64,000 nucleotides of DNA from NCBI GenBank assembly GCA_947034895.1, contig OX344762.1, positions 29,368,760 through 29,432,759 on the forward strand, written 5' to 3'. The position numbers were made by a program, and so were the translations under genes. Below are positions 1 through 12,087 of the stretch, piece after piece (position 1 is the first letter of the stretch; the number at the start of each line of letters is the position of its first letter). This stretch comes from Rhytidiadelphus loreus. Lineage: Eukaryota > Streptophyta > Bryopsida > Hypnales > Hylocomiaceae. The notes under the pieces are model-generated. The model saw nothing but the letters and a program-made list of their open reading frames with translations, was not told the DNA's origin and made no database searches.

Positions 1-715
1 TCAATTCTATATTAATAATGTTACTAACAATTTAGTTCTTTCTATTATCTTTTAAACTTTTTTACATAATAATAATTTAATGAGTGAAAGTCAAGTTTTT
101 TATTTTTGTGGATATTTTTTCATAGATTTTTGGTTCAATTCTCCAACATAATATCAAAGTATTCAAATTGCAAAATATATGTAATTTTTTTTACAATTTC
201 AAAGTTGAATATTCATCTTTAGGAAGGATTGGAAATGATTGTAGCATTTCTTTGAACATGATTCTCTTAGAGATGCTAAAAATTTGCTCAAAAATTGATG
301 GATAAGTACACAAGGTCCTTTTGCAAAGTTATGTCTATGAATGATTGCAAGAAATATTTGTTGAATTTGTTGCATTTGTTCCATTATTTTTTCCCAGAAC
401 ACTTAAAAATTTGAAAAACATTTTTGAAAAAGTAAAAATATCTCACCAATGTGTTGACCTTCAAGATTGCACAATAAAAAAATTACACTTGCATAGAATT
501 ATTCTTTAGGTAGAAGAACAAAAATAGTTGAAAATCTCAATAAAAATGTAGTTTGACAGTATTATCTGTATTACTTGAGGAATAAACAAATTATTTTCAT
601 ATGCAACAACTCAATGAAGATAGTTATTCATTAAAAGAACCACCATGTTCAAAATGCATGTTTTTCATGGGTTAACTTTAGTAAGTAGTTTCTTTGTCAA
701 TCATTATAAGTTTGA
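1..715. other. AT-rich intergenic DNA
   Basis: No gene or complete repeat is visible. At 339-355 there is an E-family-like terminus (GAATGATTGCAAGAAAT), possibly a relic end, with no partner that I can prove. The short minus-strand ORF at 199-402 has no recognisable motif and I take it as chance. Confidence 0.6.
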
Positions 716-725
716 CTCCTAAACT

Positions 726-1287
726 CGGGGGGTGCACTTAGTTCTACTATAACAAACCACGTGCAAACAAGTGGTTTCTAATCAACTATAATTTCAACCT
801 AAAATTTTGAACATTGTTTAATAATGACTATAGCTTTCTATTGCCAAAATTTCCAACTCAAATAAAATATGAAATGATTTCTAGAAGAGTTTGAAAATGA
901 ACTAAAATGGCATGTTTTTCAACTCAAATAATTATAGAGGACACATTTAGATGACCATTGAGTCAATATTCAACTCAAAACAAGCTTTCAATAATGAGTT
1001 ATTTTTAGGAATTTTTTTTTCATTGTTTAGACAATTTTTTCTTATATAATATAGGGGTGTGAAAGTTATTTTTTAGTTCTACAGTGTATCTTTTTACTTC
1101 AAAAATTTATAACTAATTATTATTAACAAATAAAAATATCAATAATTCAAAACATAAACTTTCAAAGAAGGAAAATCTATTCATATTTTTTAAATTTTGT
1201 TTTATTTAAAATTCAAAAAGTTTATAGGGGGTCCAAAGTTTTGTTTGCACGTGGCTTCTAATGGACACTCTAAATGACCACCCCGAG
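726..1287. mobile_element. A1, Mutator-like non-autonomous element
   Basis: This is a 562-bp AT-rich element bounded by imperfect terminal inverted repeats, CGGGGGGTGCACTTAG at the left and CTAAATGACCACCCCGAG at the right. It is flanked by a degenerate direct repeat of about 10 bp, CTCCTAAACT at 716-725 and CTCCTAAAGC at 1288-1297. The interior aligns end to end with the A copies starting at 7496 and 40159. No ORF for a transposase is present. The 9-11 bp duplications seen in all three copies point to Mutator-like mobilisation; that superfamily label is inference. Confidence 0.8.
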
Positions 1288-1297
1288 CTCCTAAAGC

Positions 1298-4200
1298 TCT
1301 ATTGTGTTTTGAGACCTGCAACTACATGATAATATTTTGATCCAAAGCAAGGCTAAATATCTTTATCTTTATTTATTCTTTAATAAATCCAACTATAAGA
1401 TTGTAATGGTAATTACTTCTTCGAAGTAGGAAGTGCACCACAAATTGGTTGAGATGGATTCTAACCTAGCCTCCAAGCAATGGATCAAGAATCCTTACCT
1501 AAACTAACACGCAATCAAGGTTGCAACTTTGGAAAGAAAAATACAAAAAAATATTAATGCTAAAAATAGTAAGTTATTTATTCTGCGGAAGTTACTTGTC
1601 AGCAACAACTAAAGAGGTTGGAAGAGATTCCTGAATCATGAACCACTTGTGGTAACTATATGGTCTAAGGTGGAAGAATTAATAATCCAAACTAAGGAAT
1701 AAAAGAGATACGGGTGACATTTTGCCAAGCCTACACCTATTCCTTTCAAGGAGCAACAACTAGGTCTAAGGATGAATTTAAGCCTTTGACCTAAGACTTA
1801 AACAACTTACAAAAGATGTGCAATAGATCAAAACAACAATAATTGGAACATATTAGATTGGATCAACAATAATAGAAGTATGGAAAGACAAGTTACTACA
1901 AAGGGAGGTGACCTTTGATTTTACCCTCCAATACTTCACATTCCATGCTAACAACGTTTTCCACATGCTAAAAATACAATGCCGAAAACAAGAGGAAGAA
2001 TAATAGGCTTTAGAATTCCTTAAATTAAAATCAGTTTACAATATAAGATACACAGGTTACTACTCTCACTAGACTCTCAAGCTTGAGTACTTGAGAAGCG
2101 CCTTCTAACTCTTATTTTTGCCAAACATGTCAACAACACAAGTGAGAAAGACAACCCCTTATGCTTCTAGGTCACCACACTTCTCCCTCAAATCTTAGGC
2201 AATTAAAAATATCTTTTGCCTTCTTCTTGATGTCCATCCCATTTAGTCTTCATCTTCATCTCCTAGTTCTCATCTTCACCTACTCTTCATCTTTTGCTTC
2301 TAGTCCTCATCTTCATCTCCTAGTCTTTGAATACAAAAACCTACTAATTCCTAATTCCGATGATTAATCAAACCTACAGATCATTCTAACTTTCCATCCA
2401 TCTAATTCTAACTATTATCATTGATACCATCTAAACCCTACTCCTATTGAGCACTAAATGAGTCTTAATCCAAACTATGGACGGATTGAGGGGCTCACTT
2501 AAGGATCTTTCAATAAAGAAGTTAAAATACATCCTGTTAAATTTTAGGGTGAAAATCTCCATTGATTGCAAATTCAATGTGTCTAAATTTCGTAAGCTTG
2601 TTATTTTTTAACAAATCCAACTATAGGATCCTTTAGTTAAGTTATTGAAGCACATCCTCCAAAAATTTAAAACAAACATCTCCACTAATTGTAAATTCAA
2701 TTGATGTGCTAAAACTTCAAAATGTAAACTTTCTAGCTCTTCCAAAAGGTGAAGTTTTTGTCAACATTTTTGGGAAAAAAACACAAGTGTTCCATAATTT
2801 TTACACTTTAATAAATATGCTAGAAAATGGCTTGTGAGTATTAAAAAAACTAACCAGAAACTTTAATATATTCATCTTTTAGAAACTTATAAAGTAAAAG
2901 GTGGTTCATGATAAAGGAATAAACTAAATTGCTAGTACTTTTGACAAAAAATTGAGAATTGTCAATCCTAATGGTGAGAATGTTCTAGTAAGACACATAA
3001 TTATATCATTTTTTCTTTTAAATCTAAAAATTGAGTAAAAAAACCCACTTTATTTATTTTTGCTACCTTCATTGCATACAAAATAAAATTCTTTATAACT
3101 CTTACTTCATTAATTGGAATACAAAGATTGAGAGGAATTTGTATAGATATCAATTGATCAATTCCTTTCAAATAAATAAATTAATGTTCTTTTAGAATGT
3201 TTTTTAATGCCATTTATTGCATTAAATCATTACTCTCAAAACCTTGCTTGAAAAACACGTTGGCACATAAGGTGTAACAGAAGACAATACAATCATTTCT
3301 TGCAATCACCCATATACACCATATAAAGTTCCACAAATTCCTCATTTTGTAAATTATATTGAAATATGACTTTGTGCTTGTATAATATTGTATGAAGTTA
3401 TATTCAAGTAAAATAATGTAGGCAAATACACAATATTGATATACAAATGAATATATATGTCCGAAAATGGATTATGAGACTGCCAAGGTTTAATTATGTG
3501 ATTCAAAAAAGTCAATTCTAGTTTGATTATTGTTGTTGTAAGTAATCTACAGTCCACATTTGTAATTTTCTATTGAAATTTTGATTAAAAAATGTCTTAA
3601 AACTTTAGTTATTGAGGAAATGTTGTATGATTGATTGCAAAACCCCACATAAGTTTTATCTTGTAAATAAAAATTTAATTATTCAATGAAATTCAAATGT
3701 ATTATATTAAATATGTAAGGTCATGACTCTTGTCACGACCCATTGTCACAAATGTGGGAACATTTTCATCTCAAATGTTTTATCATGTCATTGCAAATGT
3801 TTTGCAGTTGGTTCTCTAAGACTTTGAATACATTAGATGTGATTTCCCTACTGAGAAGGGCTATGAGTTCCCAAGTGGGGAACCTCCAAAACTGGCCGAA
3901 ACTGACCTTTTGCAAGCTCTACTGACCTGGTCGAGTGACTGCCACGTCGTTTTAAAAATAAAATATAAAAAAATTTAACTATGTTTTTCATTTCAAGAAC
4001 TTAAAATTTTATTTTTATTTTTGAAAAAAAAAAAAATCTGGCATCCGCGTTCGATGGGGCCCTAGGTGAACGGAGCTGGGAACAGCCTTGAAACGGCCCT
4101 CCAGCCCCCTCGGATCCCATCTAATGAGCTATCCTATCCACATTCTCCTAAATTTAATATTGCATTGCAACAAGAGTGTGCTAGTATATACACTCTTTGT

Positions 4201-5746
4201 TTCAAAATGCTCTTCTTGTCGGACAAAATGTTCCGGATTAAAGCTGAAAATAACATTTTTTTAACATGTTTCACATTATAAGTAGAATTTGGTGCACTCC
4301 TAACATCTTAAATTTTTTGGGTTTCAGAGCCTTTTTTAAAATACAGTTTTGAAGTATTGAATGATGAAATTTTTTGAGCATTTTTAAGGAACACCAATGG
4401 ACATTTAATTGTTGAATGTGAGGTTGTCATTTTGTGGGCAATTAGTATGGGTCCAAGATCATGTGTGGACTTGTGTTTTGACTCCTAGAGCTTCACTCCT
4501 TCAATTAGACAACACTCAAAGAGATGCAAAAAAACTAAATGAACAATGTTGATTGACCCTTTCAATCATTTCAACAAAACAAAATTTGTCTTTTGATTGA
4601 TAATTGCATGGATGGAAAACTATTGCTCAAAGCTATTTTGTTGGTCCCATATAGCAATCAAAAAGCCATATTTGACTAATTTGCAATGTCACAAAGTGCA
4701 ACACGAAGATTTTTAGGGACAAAAATTAAAGCCGACAAGAAGATCATTTGGAAATGGGAGGAGTATATAGATGAAGAGAGCTAAGTCCAAAGTTCCATAA
4801 AAAACAAATAAATTGAGAACTATCCTAGGTACATACAATTGCTTCTAAAATGGTAAAAATTCATTACTTTTGCATTACTTATTGGAAAATTATAAAAAAA
4901 AAAACTCTATTGTTTCTTATCAACTTGTTTGTATATTGTTATTTATGCACAACTTTGGAAGTATTGATCTAATAAATTTGAATATTTATGAATATTTATT
5001 ACTATAAATTCTTCAAATTTATAGTGAAGGGAATTATGACCATTGTAAGTATTTATAGTTCTCAAAAATCAATTTGATGAGACATAAGTTTGAAAATCAA
5101 TATTCTAAACTTATGTCACATTTGCAAGGTTAGAGTTTAGAAGTACAGTTGATTAACCGCTCTAAAGAATTTGAAACTAAAATTTAGAGAAGATGTTTTT
5201 CTAATACATGTGCAATTATTTTAATAAAAATTCTTCAAAGAAGATTATTTACATTGTAGAAGTCCGCAAATTAGTTTTCTTTCCATATGCATTTTCAAAT
5301 ATAGAAAAAAGAAATTGGATTAATTTTTGGGTGAATTTTTGGTGCATAAACATCTTCATAAATTTTTTACAAATGGCCAAAGTTTAATTTATGTTTTAAT
5401 CTATAAAGGATTAAGGAACCAAATTCAATTTTTTGAAACTTGAGCAAGTTTCATGGACTTCATTATTTGGAATTTTTGCATGAGATTTTTGGGATGAATG
5501 CTAATCATTCTTATCTACACGTAAAGTTTATTTTGTTAAATATTGCAAAAGTTATAAGTTTAAGAAAATTTATTGTTAGAGTGTGTAGCTAAAAACATAT
5601 TCTAAAAAATTATTAATTAATTTTTTTTAATTGTATGGATTGAGAACTACTCAAATACAATTGGAACAACAATCAATTTATAGTATCACAAAATCTATTC
5701 TACAAATTTTTTAAATGAGTTTTTCCCAAGTTCTAGAGTATTAAAA
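1298..5746. other. AT-rich intergenic DNA with minor repeats
   Basis: No gene is recognised. Contents seen: a CTTCAT/CTCATC-rich microsatellite-like run at about 2239-2326; an E-family terminus (TTTCTTGCAATCACCC) at 3296-3311 with no clear partner; and a small GC-rich patch at about 4040-4130 inside very AT-rich sequence, possibly a transposon relic. Plus-strand ORFs of 60-71 codons at 2161, 3743 and 4066 show no motifs. Confidence 0.6.
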
Positions 5747-6890
5747 CACTATAAGAAATCCACGTGTTTGGCTACGTTTTACCAGTAACGTGTGATGTCC
5801 AATAGAACATAGTGATGTCAAAGGAAATCTGGCTCAATAAGGTAGATTTTTGTGGACGTTGTGAGAAACATTGGCACGTTATTGTAAATTTAAGTTGATG
5901 TTATCATTGATGCTAATGTTTTATTTGACATGACTTAAGATATATTGATGTTTTGGAAGATGTCCAAAAATCTTAAACAACGATGTCAACAAGTAGATTC
6001 ATTTTGACTATGGATAAGTTAGTAAAAATTACTATGGTTTATAGTAAAATGTTGACCATATGTAAAAGAATTTGGAGAAGGACAACCATATGACATGCTT
6101 TGAAAAAAAGTAAAATGGATGGATGTGTAGTATGGATGAAAAGAACTGGTCTTTATACAAAAAGAGTGGAAGGAAGTGAAACAATCCATATGGGATATTT
6201 ATAGCAAGAATTGTGTTCAATGAAAAATGTCTGAAACAACAGTGATCTAGATGTCTGAAACAACATTGAGATTTTTGAAACAACATTGAGATTTTTGAAA
6301 CAACATTGAGATTTTTGAAATAACATTGAGATTTTTGAAACAACATTGATCTAGATGTTTGAAACAAACATCCAGATGTACAATGGTCAAGTTCCCATAT
6401 TCTAATTATCCCATATCTTTTGTCTCACCATGGACGGACAATAAATATAAATATAACCTCCTTATCTTTCATTCTCATTAACTTCTAATGAAGAAATTCC
6501 TTTATTTTGCCATCATAAATCTTCTTGATGGTGGATGGTAAAGTTTTCTTTAGTTCTTGTTGATTTCAACAATTTTGTTTGTTCATTTATTTTATTTTTT
6601 AATTCATTTTAAATAGTTATTTTTTGTTGATCTTGCCTTATGGGTATAGAATGCACCAATTGATGTCTAAAAAAACATCTAATTTGATTTTTCAAAAATA
6701 AAAAATAAAAACCAATTGCCACGTTACCAAAACCAATTGCCATGTCAAAAATTATAGAGGTGCAAGTCACAATCCACGTCACTCATTGGATGGATGAAAA
6801 AATATCCTACGTGGCACTGCCTGCAAATGTCATGCTTATGTAGCAGTGACTTGTTCGACACGTGGTGCATTTTGAAGAGCTTTGAACACT
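5747..6890 (+). mobile_element. one-ended CACTA-like element (relic)
   Basis: The sequence begins with CACTATAAGAAATCCACG at 5747, the form expected of a CACTA (CMC/EnSpm) terminus. Internally, 6120-6200 read on the minus strand and 6390-6470 on the plus strand both contain a CCCATAT...TATAAA module. The same module is found in the intact CACTA element at 27892-28546. A matching TAGTG right end was not found, so the right boundary is a guess and the element may be truncated. Confidence 0.45.
6241..6366. repeat. 20-bp tandem repeat, four copies
   Basis: The unit CAACATTGAGATTTTTGAAA occurs four times in a row at 6261-6340, the fourth with one change. It is flanked on both sides by related partial units containing GATCTAGATGT(C/T)TGAAA. 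The minus-strand ORF at 6032-6367 is open only because the 20-bp unit lacks stops; its repeated peptide looks meaningless. Confidence 0.9.
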
Positions 6891-7341
6891 AAAAAAATCA
6901 AGTTTTACAATTAGCACAAAAAACTTAAATATAATCATTATAATTTTTTTTTCAAAATTGGTTTGTTGATGCTAAAAATAAGCTTGAAAGATCATTCACC
7001 TAAAAAATAAATTACTACCAAATAATAGTAGCTTGGTAAGATTTTGTTTAACTTCAAAGTTTTGTCAACACCAAAATATCATGTAATTGGAACATTTAGG
7101 GGTCATGATGATAACCATTAGTCTTTTTTTAAATGTTCTTTAAATTTTGAAGTCTTCTAAAAAATTTCAAATATTTGACCAAAAAATAACAAACATTACA
7201 AATATTTTTTGCAATCTCCCTATCAAAATTCTACTAAAAAAACAACTTGACATGAAATTTATGAGATTTATGAAAATTAGAAGCTAGGAAAAAAAAATTA
7301 GAAATTAGAAATTTTAAGTCTATTGAATATGCCTAGTAATG
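6500..7341. other. AT-rich intergenic DNA
   Basis: No gene is seen. A short direct repeat, AAAACCAATTGCCA(C/T)GT, occurs twice within 6708-6750. ACGTGGCACTGC and GCAGTGAC...CACGTGG at 6810-6865 could be part of the relic CACTA element. Confidence 0.5.
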
Positions 7342-7495
7342 CAACAATGCTAGCGTATGAGAATAGAAATGTGAGAATATGAGTCTTGAGCCTAGATATA
7401 AGTAGATACCCTACAACCATTGAAGGTGTTTGTTAGATAAACACCTATAACAAAGGTATTTATAATATAAGTACCCTATTATCATGGAAGGTTTT

Positions 7496-8583
7496 CCGGG
7501 AATGTCACTTAGTGTATATATACAAATTACATGCGTTGAAGTGATTTTTTGACCCCCTATTTATTTTTTAATAAACTACAATTTCAACCTATAATTTTGA
7601 GCTTTGATTAGTAATGACTATAGGCTTCTATTGCCAAAAATTCTCAATTCAAATAACATATGAAGTGACTTCTACAATAGGTTGAAAAATGACCCAAAAT
7701 GGAATGTGTTTCAACTCAAATTTTTATAGAGAAGACATTTAGATGACCATGGCATTAATATTCAAGAAAAAATGAACTTTCAATAGAGATTTGTTTTTAG
7801 GAAAAAAAAATTCATTTTTTTTTTTCATTTTTTTACAAAGTAAATAGAGCTTCAAATGATTTTCAACTTTGCATTGTATCTTTTCTCTTCAAAAATTTGT
7901 AACTAATTACTATTAACAAATCAAAATATCAATATTCAAAATATCAAATTTCAAATTAGGAAAATCTATTCAATTTTTTAAATTTAAATTCAAATTTTAT
8001 AAAGTAAATAAGAGGTCCAAAATTAGGACGCATGTAGTTTGTAAAGATGCATTAAGTGACTTCCCTGTGGAAGAATTGTGTGTTGTGGCTATTACAATCA
8101 CTTTTGGGTGCATAGTGACACTTTTGTCACCATGCACTCAAAATTTTAATTAATTAATTTTAAACTCCCCTCTAGACCCCCCCGGGTTTAAAAAGGATAT
8201 TTGATTAAAATTAATTTCTTAATTTTCATCCACCCCTCCCCCTACTTGTACTTTTTTGAATGAGGTTAATATGACAAACAATATGGGACAATGAAAATCC
8301 CGTATCCGTATATCATATCCGTATCTATATCTGTATTGTATAATATTTCCAATATCAAGTATTGGTATCCATATTTTGGTACAGTCTCCATATTCGTACT
8401 GTATCCGTATTTTGATTTTGTATCCGTATTTGTATTTGGATGGATGGCTTAGATTCAATCTCAAAGATCAATGGCTTCAGAAATTTTGAGAAATCAACGG
8501 CATCCTGGAGAGAAGGGGGGGGCAACTAATTAATGGCAAATCAGTGTGTGACTGTCTCTTTTGGGTGCATAGTGATTTCCCTG
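7496..8583. mobile_element. A2, Mutator-like element split by B1
   Basis: The termini CCGGGAATGTCACTTAG and the matching right end are flanked by an exact 11-bp duplication, TGGAAGGTTTT, at 7485-7495 and 8584-8594. About 580 bp align with A1 and A3. The right end is present twice because B1 inserted across it. The preserved outer duplication is strong evidence that the order of events was G2, then A2, then B1. Confidence 0.85.
8074..8570 (+). mobile_element. B1, hairpin-ended element with long target duplication
   Basis: This is a 497-bp insert flanked by a 19-bp direct repeat with one mismatch (AGTGACTTCCCTGTGGAAG at 8055-8073 and again at 8571-8589). Near the left end lies an inverted repeat in which GTGCATAGTGACA pairs with TGTCACCATGCAC, and GGGTGCATAGTGA recurs at the right end. 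The core, about 8296-8445, is a variable run of TATCCG-like hexamers. A duplication of 14-19 bp is unlike classical TIR transposons and more like target-primed insertion, but no poly(A) tail or reverse transcriptase is present. Other copies start at 48733 and 60175, with a fragment at 10870. Confidence 0.75.
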
Positions 8584-8654
8584 TGGAAGGTTTTTATAAT
8601 AGTGATACCTACGCTCTTGTGCTCATGACCATGACACATGTATAAGCACCCCTT

Positions 8655-9340
8655 TTTAATAACAAAACAAAAAAGGATTATCCTTTAGAAGTAAAATTAA
8701 TTAAATCTTATCATATTAATGCATCACAATTCAAAAAAAAAGGGTGGAGAATTGTTTTTCTCTTAAAATTAATGAAAAATTCAAAAAAATATATATCAAT
8801 AGAAATATTCAATTTATGGATAGTCCAAAAATGCTCTCACAAGTTGACAATTTCAAATTTCAAAATTTTGACAAAATTTTACAACTTCTCTAAGTATTTT
8901 GGGCCTTATAAAATATTGATTTTTGGGGGACTTTATCTCCAATTTAGGGTTTATTTGTATCCTAAATTTGTGTTTTTATAGCTGATTAGTAAGTATAGTG
9001 AATGGAGTCTTTTTCATTTAAAAATGTTATTTTAATCTTTGAAATACAAATTAAAACTTACAAAAATTTAATCAAAGTTCTTGACACTTTATATATATAA
9101 TTAGATTCTTAAAAGATTAGACCCAAAATAAATCTAGAATTATAAGGAAAAGATTAATGTTTTAAATGTTTTTATTTATTCATTTGTGATTTAATAGGCA
9201 TTAGATATTTTGGCAAAAACTAATTTGAAACTATTTTCAAATGCTTCTTTTTTGTGTAGTTACAACGTTTGTATTTCAATTTTTGTAATTTCATAAAAAT
9301 TCAATACAAAGCTTATTATGAAATAACTATGTAAATAAAA
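8655..9340. other. AT-rich intergenic DNA
   Basis: There is no convincing gene. A plus-strand ORF of 69 codons at 8772-8981 is Lys/Phe/Ile-rich, as chance ORFs in AT-rich DNA are. Around 9240-9340 the sequence begins to resemble the segment before the tandem array at 12180-12310. Confidence 0.5.
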
Positions 9341-9530
9341 AGAAATTTATGTGCACATTATGCTCTAAGAACAAAGTTCATATTCTAGAGCCATTAAAAT
9401 ATCCATAGCTTGAAAACATTCCAATCTAGAAAGTTTCAAGAATATTGAGGATAGAAATTCAAAAGTACATTTTTCATTCCATATTGTATAGCACATTAAA
9501 TAAAGCTACCCATAAATTGACAGAAAAACA

Positions 9531-9853
9531 TGGGCAATTTCGTTAAAATGTCACCATTCCACTACTTTGGCAATTCTTATGGTTTAGACCGGGCAATTCG
9601 AAATGTACAACTGTCCTAAATTTTTGAAATCTATATCTTGACTAGATGTCTGAAATCTACACTACTCCTAAATGTCACTTTTATAGTTCAAACCTTGCGG
9701 TTTGAAATCTATACTAGTCTTTAAGTCCTAAATTTTTGAAATCTATATAAATTGAAGATTTTTCAAATCTATACCCCTCCTAGATGTCACTTTCACAGTT
9801 CAAACTAGGTGGACTAAAAATGGCACATGGAATACCACCATTTAAATTGCCCA
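9531..9853. mobile_element. D1, MITE with long terminal inverted repeats
   Basis: The ends TGGGCAATTTCGTTAAAATG (left) and the inverted ATTTAAATTGCCCA (right) are followed inward on both sides by a TGGAAT/ATTCCA block. The interior is built from short repeats of the type GAAATCTATA. D2 at 18207 shares the termini. TA lies immediately right of D1, as at D2, but the left flank reads CA. Confidence 0.75.
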
Positions 9854-10139
9854 TAAGCATAATATAATTCACAAAAGTTGAAGATCCATATTCCAATGAC
9901 ATTGGAGAATGGGGAATTTGTAGCATGAAAATACACCAATAAAAAAGTCTCTACATATTGAAGGAAAGAATTACATTCATCATGATTCCATTTCATCTGT
10001 TATGTAAAATAAAAACACCTTTAAGTTGATGTATTCGATAGTATGAAATACAAAAGTTGGGAATTTATATTCTAAAGTAATTTGATTATATTAGAAAATT
10101 TGTAGTTTGAAAACACTCCAATCCCCCAATCCTACAAAA

Positions 10140-10815
10140 GGGTGATTGCAAGAACGACTTAATGTTTTTGGTAGCATTTTGTCAAAATTGCAATTTCTAC
10201 GCTCAGTATTATGAGTACTATTATACAGAACAATCTCAGCTGTTGATATGAAAAATCAATAGCTAGTACTATCTATAAGTACTAAAAAAAGATAGTTTGT
10301 CACAAAAAATAAATACAAATAGGTAAAAAATAATAATAATTAGAAAATCATGAACAAATTTGTAAATATTTGATAGAGATCACCTTTCACCAAAAAACAG
10401 AAGTTGAAACCATCTTCAATGTTCAAATGTGCGTGCATAAGGGAGCCCTATTTGTACAAACATGGAGGCCATAAAATAATATATGTTTAGATTTCCTTTG
10501 GTAGGCACATGTCTCCCTATTGTAGGAATAGACCACAAAAATTTCAGCTCTAAATCATTAATTTTGGTTAGACCCTGATACTAAACCCCCCTAAACCTCC
10601 TCAAAGTGTGACAAATTAGAAAAATGAACTTTTAAATATAAAATGATTCTTTCAAATTTCTAAAAAATATGGGATATGATTAAAATCAAGTTAACCATCT
10701 CCAAAAGAAATTTCAAGTTCATCGGGTTCTATTGTCAAAAGTTCTTGTAAAAAACAACTCCATCACTTTAAATGTGACACAAAATAGCTAGGACCAGTCT
10801 TTTTTGCAATCACCC
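10140..10815. mobile_element. E1, TIR element with 4-bp target duplication
   Basis: This is a 676-bp element with termini GGGTGATTGCAAGAACGAC and, inverted, GTCTTTTTTGCAATCACCC, flanked by AAAA on both sides. It lies inside a tandem-array unit that can be rejoined across it. It aligns over its whole length with E2 and has no transposase ORF. TIRs of this sequence with 4-bp duplications do not match the common plant superfamilies I know, so I leave it unclassified. Confidence 0.8.
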
Positions 10816-10869
10816 AAAATAATGAAGGAACAAAGTATACCATCCCCTGAAAAGAGAGGAACACTTTCT

Positions 10870-11170
10870 GCTCAATTGATTAGCCCCCCCTCCTCCAAAA
10901 AATTAGTAGCCATTGATCGTTTTTGGAAAAAAAATAAAAACACCTCCTTCCTTGCCATTGATCCTAATACAAATATTATGATATCGTATGTATATTGTAT
11001 GTATATGGATAACGGATACAGAAAACGGATACAGATTATCTTATATTGATTGTCAAACGACTTCATTTTCAAAAATACAAGACTGAGGAGGGTATTGGGA
11101 TTTTGAGATTTTCCAATCAAATTATTTTTCACAATCTCCCACCCTCCCAAAATAAAATGAAGGGTTTTGA
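10870..11170 (-). mobile_element. B4, diverged B-family fragment
   Basis: In reverse orientation this stretch shows the B-family landmarks: a C/G homopolymer next to CAACTAA-like sequence, AGCCATTGATC, a run of ATACGGATA-like hexamers at about 10978-11040, and a TTGTCAAACGACTTCATT-like motif. The hairpin left end is missing. ORFs here on both strands fall on repeat sequence. Confidence 0.55.
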
Positions 11171-11327
11171 AAAATAATTTGATTTGGAACTTATTCCTCA
11201 CTATCCACTCAGAAGACAACACTTATCATTCTATATACTTATCATTCTATAATCTTATCATTCTATTTAGTATGGCATGTCAAAAAAGACATAAACATCA
11301 CCTTTATGTTGATATAATCAATATTAT

Positions 11328-12087
11328 GGATGATTGCAAGAAAGACCAAATGATTTTGGTAGCGTTTGGTCAAAAACTGCGTTTTGTCAAAAATTGCGTT
11401 TTGTCAAAAATTGCGTTTTTTTTGCCCAGTACTAGGAGTACTAGAAGTACTACAAAATGGAGCAATCTCAGCCATTGATTTGAAAAATCAACGGCCGATA
11501 GTACTTTTGAATACTTTATAATATTGAAACAGTACTACTTAAAAAAAATGACAATTTGGCACAGAAAGTAGATAAAATTATGTATAAATTAATAAAAATT
11601 AGAAAAACATGAATAAAAAAAACTAAAAATTGGCCATGTATAAAGACTTGATAGTGATTACATTTCACCAAAAACTAAAAGTTGAAACCATCATGAAAGT
11701 TTGGAGTGCTATGCACAAGGGACCCCTATTAGCATGCATGTTGAGGATAAAGAATTGTGTGTTTTTTTAATTCCCTTTGGTGGGCATATGCTCATCTAGT
11801 GTGGGAATAGGCCACAAAAAAGTCAAGTGAACATCATGTTTTTTGGATACTTCACAGTACTAAAAAACCCTAAACCGCAAAGTGTGACAAATTAGCTAAA
11901 TTGATATTTAATTATTACATTATTTTTCAATTTTTTTGAAAAATAACAAATCTCATGTTTTTTGAGTTAGAAATTTTCCATAAAAATTTCAAGTCCATTG
12001 GCTTCAATTTCCAAAAGTTACAGCCAAAACCAACTCCGTCACTTCAATTGTGACGCCTCATAGGACCGGTCTTTCTTGCAATCACCC
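11328..12087. mobile_element. E2, TIR element with 4-bp target duplication
   Basis: Termini are GGATGATTGCAAGAAAGACC and the inverted GGTCTTTCTTGCAATCACCC. The element is flanked by TTAT at 11324-11327 and 12088-12091, and array sequence is continuous across the insertion (AATATTAT then AAGCTAC). It is 760 bp long and collinear with E1. A 23-bp-period duplication containing TGCGTTTTGTCAAAAAT lies at 11367-11415. Confidence 0.85.

Larger units (their letters stand above)
7342..8653. mobile_element. G2, host element interrupted by A2 and B1
   Basis: The left end (CAACAATGCTAGCGTATGAG) and the right end (ATGTATAAGCACCCC) are inverted versions of the G-family terminus, best seen at 32772-33213. 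Only about 230 bp of G sequence remains outside the A2 insertion. The left part repeats the motif of reversed CCTAT/TATAAG units found in G1. No clean flanking duplication was found, so the outer limits are approximate. Confidence 0.55.

Noticed and set aside
339..3311. A possible 3-kb E element between the E-like ends at 339 and 3296
   Set aside because: The ends are in the right orientation, but flanking bases (CTAT and ATAT) do not match and A1 and much unrelated sequence lie between. It could be two separate relics.
8219..8464. Minus-strand ORF with YKYGYKIKIRIQYEYG-type repeats; similar ones at 48855-49168 and 60320-60556
   Set aside because: They translate the B-family TATCCG hexamer run; the frame is not conserved among the copies.
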